Made by a program: the position numbers and the translations under genes. From assembly GCA_015680685.1 (NCBI GenBank), contig MNCI01007608.1, forward strand, positions 56,489 to 120,488: 64,000 bases of DNA. Reading direction: 5' to 3'. Positions 12,191 to 23,133 of this stretch are shown piece by piece. Position 1 is the stretch's first letter, and each line of letters begins with the position of its first letter. Under the pieces are notes generated by a model, which saw nothing but the letters and a program-made list of their open reading frames with translations, did no database searches and was not told where the DNA came from. This stretch comes from Gnetum montanum. Its lineage: Eukaryota; Streptophyta; Gnetopsida; Gnetales; Gnetaceae.

Positions 12191-12615
12191 TGCTCAAGAA
12201 CTATGCAAGCTTTGGTTTTGCCCAAGAATACTAACAATATGTCATCATAGAACCTTTGACATAGTGTGTTATCACCTATAATGATATATTATTTTGATCT
12301 TTTACATACATTATCTTTTTGAGAAGTAGTTAGTTCCTATGGAGGTTCATCATGCATTAGGTATAATTTGATATCCTCATACCATTCTTTTTGAGGAGAA
12401 ATATTAATAGAGGCTATATAGATGCCTTTAGTGTTTTGCATCATGGGAATAACATAGTTCATGGTTTAGGAAGGTAACTTGCTAAACACATTGGGTGTCA
12501 CACTTAGTGCTAAGATTGTAATGGCAATGGCTAACGTGTTTTCAGTTTAAGGTATGTGTTGATTACCAACATCTATAAATTGTTACATTAATTTATTAGC
12601 TAGGTCATAATAAGG

Positions 12616-13104
12616 CTATAAATGTTTGTCTTTGCATGCAAAAACCTTAGTTACTTGGTTAACAACAAGTTGTGAATCATCTTTGATCATTTGACATGTG
12701 ATTCCTTGGTCATGAGCCATCATCAGCCCTCTAATTAATCCTTCATACTCCACCATATTGTTGGTACATGGAAATTGAAAATGATAAGAAAATGATTGGG
12801 TTATACTAGAAGGTGATGTTATGATAGCAACAAAATTGGCCCCATGGGTAGTTGAAGCTTCATCAAAGTGCATGATTCCCTCATAGCCCTTAGGTACTTC
12901 GTTAATAATGTTGACATGCTTATCAGGGAATTCAAGATTAGTGGTTGCATGGTCTTTGACTAGGGAAGTTGTAAGTTGTGTAGTTATAGCTTGAACTTTA
13001 GTTGAGGCTTGGAATATGTAATGTAGGACCAACCCAATTGTTATGGCTTTCCAATGGGCTACATGGCCACTTTCATAGATATTGGTCATTATGGCTCTAA
13101 GCAC
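12616..13104 (-). pseudogene. Archaeal-type second RNase H of element A (partial)
   Basis: A 162-codon open frame includes MHFDEASTTHGANFVAIITS, FPCTNNMVEYEGLIRGLMMA and IKDDSQLVVNQVTK. These match the second (archaeal-type) RNase H of the Tat lineage: FDGAS---GAG, ATNNMAEYEALL-GL, GDSQLVVNQ. The catalytic Asp of FDGAS and Glu of EYE are kept; GDSQ is DDSQ. The upstream part of the frame is the linker after the first RNase H. This is the best-preserved coding stretch of A and the strongest evidence for its classification. Confidence 0.85.
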
Positions 13105-14600
13105 ATTATCCGTGCAAATGATATTGACTTTTCTTTTAAAGAGGTAGTTTCTTCACTTCTTCAATGAGAAGACTAGGGATAGAAAATACTTCTCCACTTT
13201 GATGTATTAGGTCTCATAGGTAATTAGTACATGGATTAGGTAGTATACCAACAACTCTACTTCAACATCTCACTTTTGATAGAGTAAGAGGCAATGGATG
13301 CATTGGCTATAGCAAGGTAGATGTAGAAAGATTTATCCTTTTGTGGTGGATAGACCATGGGTAGTTGTGCTAACTCTTGCTTAAGGTTTTGAAAGGCTTC
13401 TTAGCATTGAGCCATCCACTGATAAAAAACTCCTTTCTTAAGCAATTATTGCATGGATTGTAACTTATCTATAAGCATGGCAATGAATTTATGGATAAAT
13501 TGCAATCTACCTTGCAATTCTTGAAGCTTCTTAAGGTTAGTTGGTGCTACCAAGTTGGATATAGCCTTAACCTTATTAAGATCAACATATATCCTTGCTT
13601 TGAATACTACAAAGCTAAGCATCCTAGTAGATTTGATGCCAAAGATACACTTCTTAGGATTAAGCCTAAGCTCATATTTGAGGCATCATTTAAGCACTAA
13701 GTTAAGGTCATGTGCATGATCATTGACCATTTTAGATTTGATAGTTGTGTTTTCCACATAGTCATTAAGCAATCCTAGCATGTAATCACTAAAGATATAC
13801 ATCATGACTCATTGATAGGTTGCACATACATTCTTTTGACCAAAGGGCATCATGGTGTAATAAAATGTTTTCCAAAGGGTCATGAAGGTTGTACATAGTT
13901 GATGATCTGGATTAATCCTAACTTGGTTGTATTGCAAGAACCCATTCATGAAGGATAATAAGGCATGTCCAATGGTAGTAGCAATAGGTTGGTCAATACT
14001 ATGCAAAGGAAAATCATCTTTGATAGTTAGCTTATTCATGTCTCAAAAATTAATATGGATAATCCCATTTTTCTTAGGGACTATCCTTATCTTAGACACC
14101 TAATCCGTGTAATCGAGCAACTTGAATGAAACCAGCTTGATAGAGTTTCATGATCTCATCATGAACTACCAAGGCTAAATTTGGTCTAATCTTACAAAAG
14201 TTTTTCTTAAATAGCTTGAGACTAGGATTGAGTATGATTCTATGTTATACTAGATGTGGATCAACACTTAACATATCTTCCTATGATAAGGAAAAGGCCT
14301 TTATATCATCTTCAAAGATCTTAGTGATGTCTTGAGCCTGCTAAGGTTCCAATGAGAAACTTAATTTCAATGTTTTTCCTTACCATTATGTGTTGTGACA
14401 AGAATCTTAACTAGAGAGTCTTTAATAATGTCCCCAGCCTCAAGGTTAAGTGCTTTAACTAGGTGTTCAAGCCATTTGAAAGGCTTTTCTATAGAGGCTA
14501 TGTGGTCGACTAGGCTCTTAGGCTCAAGATCTAAGTAATTGAGGTTAATGAATCATTAAACATAACCATGAGGTCCACTTAGGCTCAAAGGAAAACTAAT
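13105..14600 (-). pseudogene. Decayed reverse transcriptase and first RNase H of element A
   Basis: The minus strand reads, from 14560 down: EDMLSVDPHLV-HRI, MKLYQAGFIQVARL, VPKKNGIIHI, then the open stretch 13809-14039 with MNKLTIKDDFPLHSIDQ, GHALLSFMNGFLQYNQV, LWKTFYYTMMPFGQKNVCATYQ. The catalytic YVDD box is YVEN. LRLNPKKCIFGIKS and LLKKGVFYQWMAQC-EAFQ follow, then RNase H remnants. Stops and small frameshifts occur throughout. The plus-strand open frame at 13491-13700 is simply antisense to the LNPKKC region. Confidence 0.85.
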
Positions 14601-14699
14601 TTTCTTTTAGGTGTCCATACTCCAATCCTACACATTAACCATAAGCACATTAAGTAGCACCTACATGATAAAATGAAAGAATAATGTCAAAGTTATGTA

Positions 14700-15345
14700 A
14701 AATACTTTAGTAATAATGCATAGATAAGCCAAAATACATTACTTAAGTGGTCAAACAAGGTTTACATAAGGTCAAAAAAGGTTCTAAGAGGTAGGTTAAA
14801 GAAAATATGGAGAAATGAAGGCTAATTGGTACAAAGTAAGGTCCAAATGAAGGCCAAATGATAGTCTAATAAGGCTAAATGAAGACCAAATTATGGTTGA
14901 ACCCCATTAAGGATGTTAAATAAGGTTAAATCATGGTCAATAGAGGCCATAAGAGAGAAGATAAGGTAAATAAGATGAATCGAAGGTCAGATAACATGGA
15001 ATGAAGCCAAATGATGATCAAATAAGGCCAAATGAAGACCAAATGATTGTCAAGCCCTATCAAATGATATTGGACAAGGTCAGAAAAGGTCATATTGATG
15101 TCCAATGATATTAACTAGTGTAAAATCAAGCCAACTGAGGTTTAAATAATTCCAAATAACAAAACCATGTAGTGGACCAAGGCCAAATTATGAGAAGATG
15201 ATGAAAATGAAGCTAGATGATACCAAAGGATATGAAAATAAAGGTCAATATTATATAACAAGCTTAAATTAAGCCAAAACTCAAAGAAACAAGGCCAAAC
15301 CAGTCAAGGTGGATAACATGTTATAAAACATGATCAATATGGATC
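14700..15345. repeat. Degenerate short-motif repeat, core AAGGCCAAATGA
   Basis: Variants of AAGGCCAAATGA, GAAGACCAAATGA and AAGGTCAAA recur every 10 to 30 bases for about 650 bp, for example at 14850-14900 and 15000-15050. Spacing is irregular, so it looks like an old minisatellite whose phase has been lost. It adjoins the 5' cut of the pol of element A. Confidence 0.65.
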
Positions 15346-15359
15346 AATCAATATCACAT

Positions 15360-16830
15360 TTTGCTAGTTTTAGGGCTTAGAGAGCCATGGTGAAAGGCTT
15401 TAAGGTCGATGAAAGAGTTTGGGAACTAGGGGAGGTCATTGTGGGCCTATTTGGAGGCAAAAATAATGTCCTTTTGAAAACATACACTATAACAACCACA
15501 AAATACACTAGCTAGCATATTTTTGGCAAGGTCTAGTGTATTTCTTAATAAAATGTAATTTCTAAGATTCATTAAGACTAGTTTTGGGGTTGTGATGCCT
15601 TGAACTAACAATGTAGTGGATTGGGAATGGAAATTGGTCAATTTTGGTGTCAATTTGAAATCCTCAAGGTCCTAAATGCTATCAAAGGATAAAAACTACA
15701 TTGGCCAACATAGTTTTCTCTAGTTCTAGTATAGTTTTATATAAAAAATTGATTTATGATGGCTCGGGTTTGAAATTATTGCTCTAACAACCTCCTAGGG
15801 TAGTGTAGGGGTGTTAAGGTTGTTGAATGGTCATTTGAAGATTCAAATAAGTTAATAAAAGTAGTGTTTGGAATCGTAGACCTCAAAAGTACATTGCCTA
15901 ATGTATTGTTGCTTGGTTGTAGTGTATATTTGATAAATTTGGTCTTTTCATGCTCAAATAAGGAAAAATGATAATTAATTATAAGCTCTAGGGTTCTAAG
16001 CTTCTCTTGTCAATTTTTAGGTCATTCAGAGTGTGGTTAGGCTATCAAATTTGCCTTGGAACCTAAAACTACTTTTCCCAGCATATTTTTAATTTCCTCT
16101 AATGTGTATTTAGTTAAATTGTGATTATGGATATTTTGAATGGTCAATAAAATATGTTTTTGGGTTCCTAAGGTTGTTGGTGTCTATGGATATGGTTTAA
16201 GTTCAAAATATACCACTTCTTCTAAAAAATATACCAGCCAATGTATTCTTGGATGCCTCTAATGTAGTTTTAAAGAAGATGATTGATTTTGGCTATTTCT
16301 AACTTATTTTTCATGGTTTAATGGCTATTAGAGGTTCCAACATGGTTTTGGAGCTGGATTAAAGCATTTGAAGGTTAATTTGGCTAGTTGATGTCTTGTT
16401 CTTAGGTTTTTTTTGGAAAAGATACACTAGCTAGAATAAGTTTGGCCTCTTATAGCATATAGTTTTATGTTTCATGAGTTTTAACTTACTGTTAGCTTTA
16501 TATTTATCTTTCCAAGGTCACCAAACACTTTGGGAAGGTATGGAGGCTAGGGTTTGCAATTTTGAAGGCTGTTTGATGCTTTATTCATTTATCTTATGGG
16601 AAATCTCTAGAAATATGCACTAGCTAGTGTAGCTTTGGATCCCTACAGTGTATTTTCTTAAGAATCATGGATTGTAACATCTTTTAATAGGTTCTAAGAG
16701 GTTCCATAGCTATTGAGGGTTCCAACTAGGGTTTGAGGCTTAATGTGGTCATTTTAAGGTCGTTTAGAGGATTGGTTACTATTGATTATTTCCATCCCTA
16801 GTAAAACTATGTTGGACAATGTAGTAATCC
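15360..16830. repeat. Degenerate tandem array, about 185 bp unit, about 8 units
   Basis: A landmark of the form ACACTAGCTAGYRTA--TTTGG followed by YCTARTGTATTTT recurs near 15515, 15700, 15895, 16070, 16240, 16425, 16618 and 16805, so the spacing is 170 to 195 bp. Two further blocks recur in the same order in each unit: GATTGATTTTGG-like, then GGTTCCAAC-GGTTTGRGG with GGTCATTTGAAGG. Units are strongly diverged from each other. Shorter arrays of the same landmark occur in the leader of element C and in the A and C LTRs, which links the array to this retrotransposon family. Confidence 0.75.
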
Positions 16831-18751
16831 AAAAATGTCTTATTTGTATTTGTTTTTTACTTTCTTGGTGTTTAGAAGCCTTCAATGTTAATATTTGGTT
16901 TTCAATTTTGGACAAGGTTCCATTGGCTTCAATTTGCTAAGGATGGGTGGTTAGGAGGTGTATCTTGGTTATTGTTGGTGCTTGGCATCTATTCCAAGGC
17001 TTATTTGGGCATTAATCCCAACGTATCTTTTGTTGGAAGATGCAAATCCCATTGGATTGAGATTTTTAGTAATTTATTTGGGAGGTGCCTAATGGGGCCT
17101 ACCCAAGTTTAAATTATCATTAGGCATTAAAGTTTCCACAAATCCAGCATAGTTTTTACTTTACACATGTGAACATGGATTCCAATGGATGTTATGTGGG
17201 AGTTGTGGTCATGGAGGATTATGGTACCAATGCATAAGAATTGGAAGTCTTTTTCTTTGTAAATTTTATGCAAATTAATCTTCCTAACCAAACTTTTACA
17301 TGAAACACTTGGAGTTGAGGCTTTTGAACTATTCTTAGCTTATTTTCCATCCAACCTCAACATATCTTTACTACCTTTCATCACAAAGGTAGCGTAGTTG
17401 CAAGAACATGCAAAGGAGTTCAAGGTTTTCTAGCTATTTACTCAAGATATCAAGGAGGCAATGGGGGAAACAACAAAAATATAGCCCTTGAGGAGGTAAA
17501 TGCTACCACCAAAGGGATATCCCACTTACCTAGGCCATCCATTGGAGAAGGTTCACCTAGCATGACTACCAGGTGCCCTTCTTTAACCATTTTTCATGAA
17601 TTTTTAGCAAAGTATGTAGGCATTTTCTAGTGTCTCGGTCATGTGTGTTAAGAAAATTTTGAGTTGTATGGTTTAGTTGTTGTATCTATGTTGTGCCAAT
17701 GTGATCACATTGTTATCTTGGTCTTAGGGCCTTCTTGTAAAATTTTTTAAATTTTTATTCAAGTCCACTCTATGCATTTTCACTACTTTTTACTGAAAAA
17801 AAAGAAATGCCACTTTCCAATTTTTTTCTAAGAAAATGACATAAAATTTTTAATTTTTCAAGCCATAAGTTTTTTTACACTATCTAATGATCATAACAAA
17901 CATTAAATCACTAATTTTTGAGCTATAGTTAATTTTTATGATTTTTTTCATAGACCAATGCATAATGATTTTTAAGTTTTGAATTGTTTTTACCCCTTTG
18001 AGATTGATAGTGTTGATATACTTTAGTATTTTTTTCATCAACATCCCAGCCTCCTAAGGATTTCTAGGACTATGTGGGAGGGGTTTGCACTATTTTTGTA
18101 ATTTTTAAGAATTTTTGTATAAATTTCCTTGAGGCTTCACTACAATTATTTTACTACAAAGTGGGTCTTTGAGAAAAAATTCCATCAAATTTTGAGTTGC
18201 TTTCTGAATTTTTATAAGTTTATTGTTGCAATGTTGGGCTAGGAATTTTGTTGATTTATGTGTGTTTATGTTTCCTAGACTTAGAAAAAAATTTTTAGTA
18301 AACTTTTATCATTTTTTGGTTATGTAAATTGCCCTATATAGTTTTTATTTGAGTTTCTAAAAACTGCAAGCCTCCTAGGCTGTACAGGTAGCATTGGTAC
18401 ACTTTTTGAATTTTATTGTGATTGTTTTTGGCTTTTAATGGTTATTTACATGTTGTATGCTAGTTTTCAATAACGTTTTGAATTTTGAAATTTTTTATGT
18501 AGCTTTCCAAAGTTTTACTATGTCTATTTCATTATAAACTGGGGTTTCTAGTTAAAATTAAATTGAATTCAAGTTGGAATTTTTATAGCTATTACTGTAT
18601 TGTTAAAAGCACATGCTCATAGTTTTAATATTTGACATAGAAATTTTGTAATTGTTATGTATATTTCTACCATGAGCCTACCATCAATGTTAATAGGCCA
18701 CTTGGTTTTCAATTAATTTTTAGTCAAATTTTGTTTTATGTTTTAATGGGT
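16831..18751. other. AT-rich stretch without recognisable gene
   Basis: The only frame of note (16885-17112, plus) has no family motif. From 17640 on the sequence is T-rich with runs of A and T. Element B inserted at 18752-18756, so this stretch was once continuous with the sequence starting at 27264 and may hold introns or the 5' part of the gene remnant described there. Confidence 0.5.
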
Positions 18752-18756
18752 GTAAC
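18752..18756. repeat. Target site duplication GTAAC, left (element B)
   Basis: GTAAC directly precedes the 5' LTR start and is repeated exactly at 27259-27263 after the 3' LTR end. A 5 bp duplication is the usual product of Ty3/Gypsy integrase. Confidence 0.85.
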
Positions 18757-18918
18757 TAAAACACCAAACAAATTTGGGTCTCAACATCTCAATTACAAAT
18801 TTTTCTAAGTATTAAAATAGTAAAACTTTGCCCATATCTTTCCAAGCGTTGAGTATAGTTAGCTCCAAATTGCCAGATTTGCAAAATTTTTCCAAGTGTT
18901 AGAACAATTGCAGTTTCT

Positions 18919-19290
18919 GCACCCTGTTACGTTGTGTAGTGTAGCACAACGTAGCACCCATGTCTACTACAACATAGCATCTTGTCATGTTGCGTAGCGT
19001 AGCATCATGTCTACTATAGCGTAGCACCCTGTCATGTTGCGTAGCGTAGCATCATGTCTACTGCAGCATAACACCCTGTCATGTTGCATAGCGTAGCACC
19101 ATGTTTACTGCAGTGTAGCACCACGTCTATTGCAGCATAGCAACCATATCTACTATAGTGTAGCACCCTATTTCGTTGTGTTGCATAGCACCATATTTAC
19201 TGCAACGTAGCAACCATGTCTACTACAGCATAGAACCCTGTCTACTGCAGCGTAGCACTCTGCCTACTACAGCATAGCACCCTATCCAAT
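18919..19290. repeat. LTR minisatellite of element B (5' copy)
   Basis: About 370 bp made of two alternating units: a 21-23 bp unit of the type TGTCTACTGCAGCGTAGCAC and a unit of about 25 bp of the type CTGTCATGTTGCGTAGCGTA. Both end in GTAGCACC. The array lies upstream of the TATA box, in U3. Confidence 0.85.
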
Positions 19291-19396
19291 GTTGCAGCCA
19301 GCATTTCGTGTCCTACACATAACATGGAATGAGCATGGTCCCACCCACCACACTACCACATGGCACCTAATCTACATTTTGGGCTAACCCTAGCCC

Positions 19397-19406
19397 TATA
19401 AAAACT
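19397..19406 (+). promoter_or_regulatory. TATA box in 5' LTR of element B
   Basis: TATAAAAACT follows CCCTAGCCC; the 3' LTR has TATAAATA at the same place (26540). It is the likely LTR promoter and places U3 upstream and R/U5 downstream. Confidence 0.65.
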
Positions 19407-20100
19407 CCTACGTCCTCTTTTGAAAAAGGAGGGGAGGAGGGTTGGGGTTCATTTCTGACCAACAAGGCAATTGGCACTTTGACATCTTGGAACTTAGCTC
19501 CATGGGAAAATGAGACCCAAAGCATACTATATCACCAGAGAGGCATAGCTACATCGCATGGTACACTGCAATCCCATTGCAGCCCCATGGAACATCACAT
19601 AGTACACCATGGCTACCACCCTGGCAAGCATAGTCCAACATAGTAAGCACTAGACTTCATAGCCTGACACCACCAAGGCTATGATTGTGCTCCCATTGTG
19701 CCTATTGTACACTATGTATACCTTTGTGAATCAGCTATGTCCCCTAGTTTGGAGTAGTGCATCTTCTTACTCAAACTCTCTTTTTGTCTTATTATAGCAT
19801 TTACTTTGCATTATCAAGTGTTTGATCATGTCTACTATCCTAGTTATGCACTTTGATATGTTTCTATTGTTGTGCATCCGACGTTTTCTTTCATTTCAAC
19901 CATCGTGTGTTATTTTTCAAAGTTACAACTCGCAAAAGGTTATTTGACACCTTGTAAGTCCTTGTCTAATCAACCAGACCATTCAGGGCACCTCGTTTCT
20001 GTTTTCTCTAGCATGACCCTCGCACAAATTTGGGGTTAGGCTATACACCCAATAACCTCTCGGTGTTCCATCCGCCAATGTTTTTGGATGTCATAGGTTT

Positions 20101-20119
20101 TGGTGCTAGAAGGAGGGCC
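20101..20119 (+). other. Primer binding site of element B
   Basis: TGGTGCTAGAAGGAGGGCC begins five bases after the 5' LTR end, where the PBS must be, and starts with the TGG complement of a tRNA CCA end. A related sequence lies at the matching place in element C (40708-40725). I do not identify the tRNA. Confidence 0.65.
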
Positions 20120-20123
20120 TGAA

Positions 20124-20394
20124 CAACATCACATGAAGCATAGTGGCTACGTCACATGTAGAATAGTAGCATAGCAAGTACACCCTGTGTAGTGTAGTGG
20201 CTACATCACACGTAGCATAGCAGCATAGTAGGTACACCCTACGTAGCGTAGTAGCTATGTCACATGTAGCGTCACAGTGTAGTAGGTACACCCTGTGTAA
20301 CATAGAGGTTGCATCACCCACAGAGTAGCAGCATAGTAGGTACATCATGCACAACATAGTGGTTGCATTACATGCAATGTAGCAAGTGTGACAC
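20124..20394. repeat. 54 bp tandem repeat in the leader of element B
   Basis: The landmark GTACACCCT or GTACATCAT occurs at 20178, 20232, 20286 and 20340, exactly 54 bp apart, giving about five units of the type GTACACCCTGTGTAGTGTAG. Because 54 is a multiple of three, the minus strand stays open over the array, but that frame is not a gene. The unit shares GTAGCATAGCA words with the LTR minisatellite. Confidence 0.9.
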
Positions 20395-20643
20395 ACTCTA
20401 GCATAGCAAGCTCCAATGTTACAAGTGTAGCACTAGAGTTGGCCATTTTTAGCAGTTTTCATACTTAGCATTTTTTCTACATTTTCATACTTAGCATTTT
20501 TATGCATTATTACACTTAGCCATTTTTTCTATACTTTTATACTTAGCCATTTTCTTGCTACTAATAGACTTATTCATTTTTCTACTATTTCTCAGAGTTA
20601 GCCATTTTCTACAAGCAGCAACTCTCACAACCAATTTGTGAAT
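20395..20643 (+). other. Leader of element B between repeat and gag
   Basis: Contains repeated ACTTAGC(C)ATTTTT phrases (20450-20600, about 30-35 bp apart) and no recognisable coding sequence. Confidence 0.5.
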
Positions 20644-22590
20644 ATGAATTTGGATCAACCTTCCATGTTGGTGTCTAACACATTTGACACTACAATCTAG
20701 CCAAAGCATGCTATAGTAATCCATGAAGAATACAATTTTTTTGTGCCAAAATCCAAGCAGGACTACCAGTGGATTACCTTGATTTGGAGGAAAAATAGGA
20801 CTATGAACAAGTCCACTAGAATGGATGGGAGTACAACCCCTCCTTTTTTGACATAATCCCACTCACGGATTCCTACCACTAGTTTTTGTCCCAACTCATC
20901 CATGCAAATAAGCATGATGCAAGGAAAACCTACGAGGAAGCCTCACAGAAGGAAGAAGATGAGTTTGAGGCCCACTCCGAGTATGAGAGCCCTCTCTACA
21001 CCATCTTCCAATGACCACTTCCTAGAACAGCACCTTCTCGATTCAGTGCACTTGTCCTCTTTGAAATGGTGACCATGCCAATTCAACCCTCTAGGTAAGC
21101 AACTAATGCATTTTTCCAACACTATGCTCATGCAAGGGTCACCTCCCAACCCCAGACAACTTAGACATCCTACATCCCACCTCTCTCATTGGCATCTACA
21201 ATGTTCATCCAACCCACTCATGTGTGGCCTACTTCGATCACCACACCCATCGCTCAGCCAACACATCAAAAACCATCTGTTACAATGTTAAACTGGCAAA
21301 ATTCACAACAAAAAATTATACCCTATGCTATGAAATTGACACAATCCCAGCCAATGCAACCAGTTGACACATCCCTAAGCTTGGATCAAGAATTCTAGCT
21401 AATCCAAAGCTTGATGAAGGAGATCAACCGACTCAAGGCTACCTCCTCCAACATTGTCAAAGTGGTGGACTTCTACAGAGATGACCCCATAATTCCTACG
21501 GTGCCACATCTAACTCTCCTGATTGGGGTCCAGCTGCTGCAATTTACCAAATATAATGGTGAAGGATATTTGAATCCACACTTGGTCACATTTCGATCCA
21601 AGTACCTACTACTTCAAGCCTAGCCACATGACATCATGTGCATGTTTCCCATGTCACTCATGGATAAGGCCTTAGACTAGTATCGCATACTACCAAAGGC
21701 CTCAATATCCTCTTTGAAGGATCTCATAAGCCATTTTATGACATGATTTAGGTACAACCTAAAGCCTGAAGCAACCCTCGACTAGCTCATGCAGGTTAAG
21801 TAGGGGTCTCTAGAGCTCGTGCCAAAATTCCTCCAACATTGAAATGATGCATTGAGTGAAATGCATGAACCCTTAATGGAGATACATCTATTGGCCATCT
21901 TCAAAGGTGTAGTAAATGAATTCATTAAGTCCAAACTGTATTATCTAGCCTCGAAGTATCTTAGCCAAGACTTTGCCCAAACAAAAGGCATAGAGGAAGC
22001 AGTGCAAGCTAGCAATGACCCAACCTATGTGGGCTACAAAAACCAACATGCTTGCAAGAAAAACACAATAGTGGAAATAGTGGCCACAAGCACAAAAGCA
22101 ACCAACCAGGGCCTGCTAGCTAAGTAGCCCAATGCCCTAACTAACAAAACTGCCAACTTTGATGCCAACTGACCTACATCAACAGGGGCCACCCCCAAGG
22201 CCCAACTTTTAGTGGAAGGACCACTCTAAGTATACACCACTACCAATGGAACCCTTTGAACTACTGGAGTAACTCCTAAAAGCTAGGAAAATCCAATACA
22301 AACACGTATCAGAGATTGCTCACTAAACACATGATAGGTACTGCAAACTATTAAGGAACCCTACTTCAGTCGTACCAAATAAGCCCCTAGTCCCACAAAA
22401 TTTTAAATTGGAACAATACTATCATTACCAGAAATTGGCTGGTTACAGTACTGACAATTGTCATGCTTTGTAGGAAAACCTGTAGAGAATGATAGAACAG
22501 GGCCAACTGGTGCTTGACATGGTGAGTTAATACAACATAGATGATGCCTCCTATGTCATAAACTCCATTAGCATAGGTGGAAACCCAAAA
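20644..22590 (+). pseudogene. Decayed gag of Tat-type element B
   Basis: A possible start is the ATG at 20644 (MNLDQPSML). The capsid-like core reads VVDFYRDDPIIP, LLQFTKYNGEGYLNPHLVTF, MSLMDKALD-YRILPKASISSLKDLISHF, FRYNLKPEATLD-LMQVK-GSLEL and KGIEEAVQAS (21411-22020, one frame). This is the Tat gag pattern F-KY-G-GDP--H---F, L-G-A-DWY--LP-GSI-SW-DL---F. The Trp of DWY is a TAG stop. A weakened zinc motif, YYHYQKLAGYSTDNCHAL, lies at about 22415-22470 in another frame. Open segments 21189-21398, 21411-21623 and 21852-22127 share one frame and are split by stops only. Element C keeps the same domain. Confidence 0.8.
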
Positions 22591-22593
22591 CTC

Positions 22594-23133
22594 ATGCAAC
22601 AAATTTTTGTGATTTGTGTGCCTCTTAACAAGGCAAGGGTCCCCTCAGCCTCCACAAGTAAGAGGCCTCCCTTTGTTATCAAAGTGCCACCCCGGGAACC
22701 CATAACACCCCTTTTGGTCAAATTTCTAAACCAATCATTTGCTAAGACATTAAACTGGCATGATGTAGCAACAAAAACTTATAAGAAACCTTTTTTCATC
22801 AAGGTTCCACAACGAGTTAGTCACACAACAACCCCTACAACAAATCCTACACTACCCTTTGTCATAAGGGTCCCACAATGTGATAACCCCTCACCTACTC
22901 GAAGCCTAGTAGTGGGTAATGTCTCAATCTCTCCTTTCTCAAGGGTCAACCCCACTAGCAACCCAGGTAGGCCCACCAAATGGCAATGTAAGAGGAAAAA
23001 TGAGCACCTTGTAACCCCCATGGCCAAAGCAAAGGCCACAACTAGCAAGCAAAAACAAAACACTAGGATCCCTACCCAAAGCAGATCAAGAAAACCAAGC
23101 CCAAGCCCCCTCCCTGAGAGATTTGTCTCTTAA
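22594..23133 (+). pseudogene. Gag-protease linker of element B with repeated FVIKVPP-type motif
   Basis: A 179-codon open frame rich in Pro, Ser, Thr and Lys. It contains a short motif three times: PPFVIKVPPREP (near residue 25), KPFFIKVPQR (near 65) and LPFVIRVPQC (near 87). It ends in a basic tail (KAKATTSKQKQ, RSRKPSPSPLPE). Element C has the same motif three times at the same position. The frame is the longest intact one in B. The function of this linker is unknown; it would lie between the zinc motif and the protease. Confidence 0.6.

Larger units (their letters stand above)
8528..14640 (-). mobile_element. Tat-type Ty3/Gypsy element A, 3' LTR plus pol, no gag
   Basis: On the minus strand the order is RT (about 14560), RNase H, a second archaeal-type RNase H, integrase (ending near 11155), a long 3' untranslated region, a polypurine tract and a 3' LTR. 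The second RNase H after the normal one is diagnostic of the Tat/Ogre/Retand branch of Ty3/Gypsy. Gag, protease, PBS and 5' LTR are not seen upstream of 14640; that side is occupied by two tandem-repeat fields. All coding parts are broken by stops and frameshifts. Confidence 0.75.
18757..20095 (+). repeat. 5' LTR of element B
   Basis: Homologous to 25742-27258 from the first bases (TAAAACACC versus TGAAACACC) to the last (GATGTCATA versus GACATTACA). Shared landmarks are GCCCATATCTTTCCAAG, CCCTAGCCCTATAAA, GGAGGGGAGGAGGGTT and CAATAACCTCTCGGTGTTCC. At 1339 bp it is 178 bp shorter than the 3' LTR, and nearly all of that is in the minisatellite. Confidence 0.9.

Noticed and set aside
13491-13700. 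69-codon plus-strand frame
   Set aside because: It is antisense to the LNPKKC region of the RT of element A.
18919-19290. CRISPR-like regular repeat array
   Set aside because: The repeats are contiguous minisatellite units without unique spacers, inside a plant LTR.
20106-20396. 96-codon minus-strand frame with an 18-residue repeat
   Set aside because: It is antisense to the leader of element B; the 54 bp repeat period keeps any open frame open.
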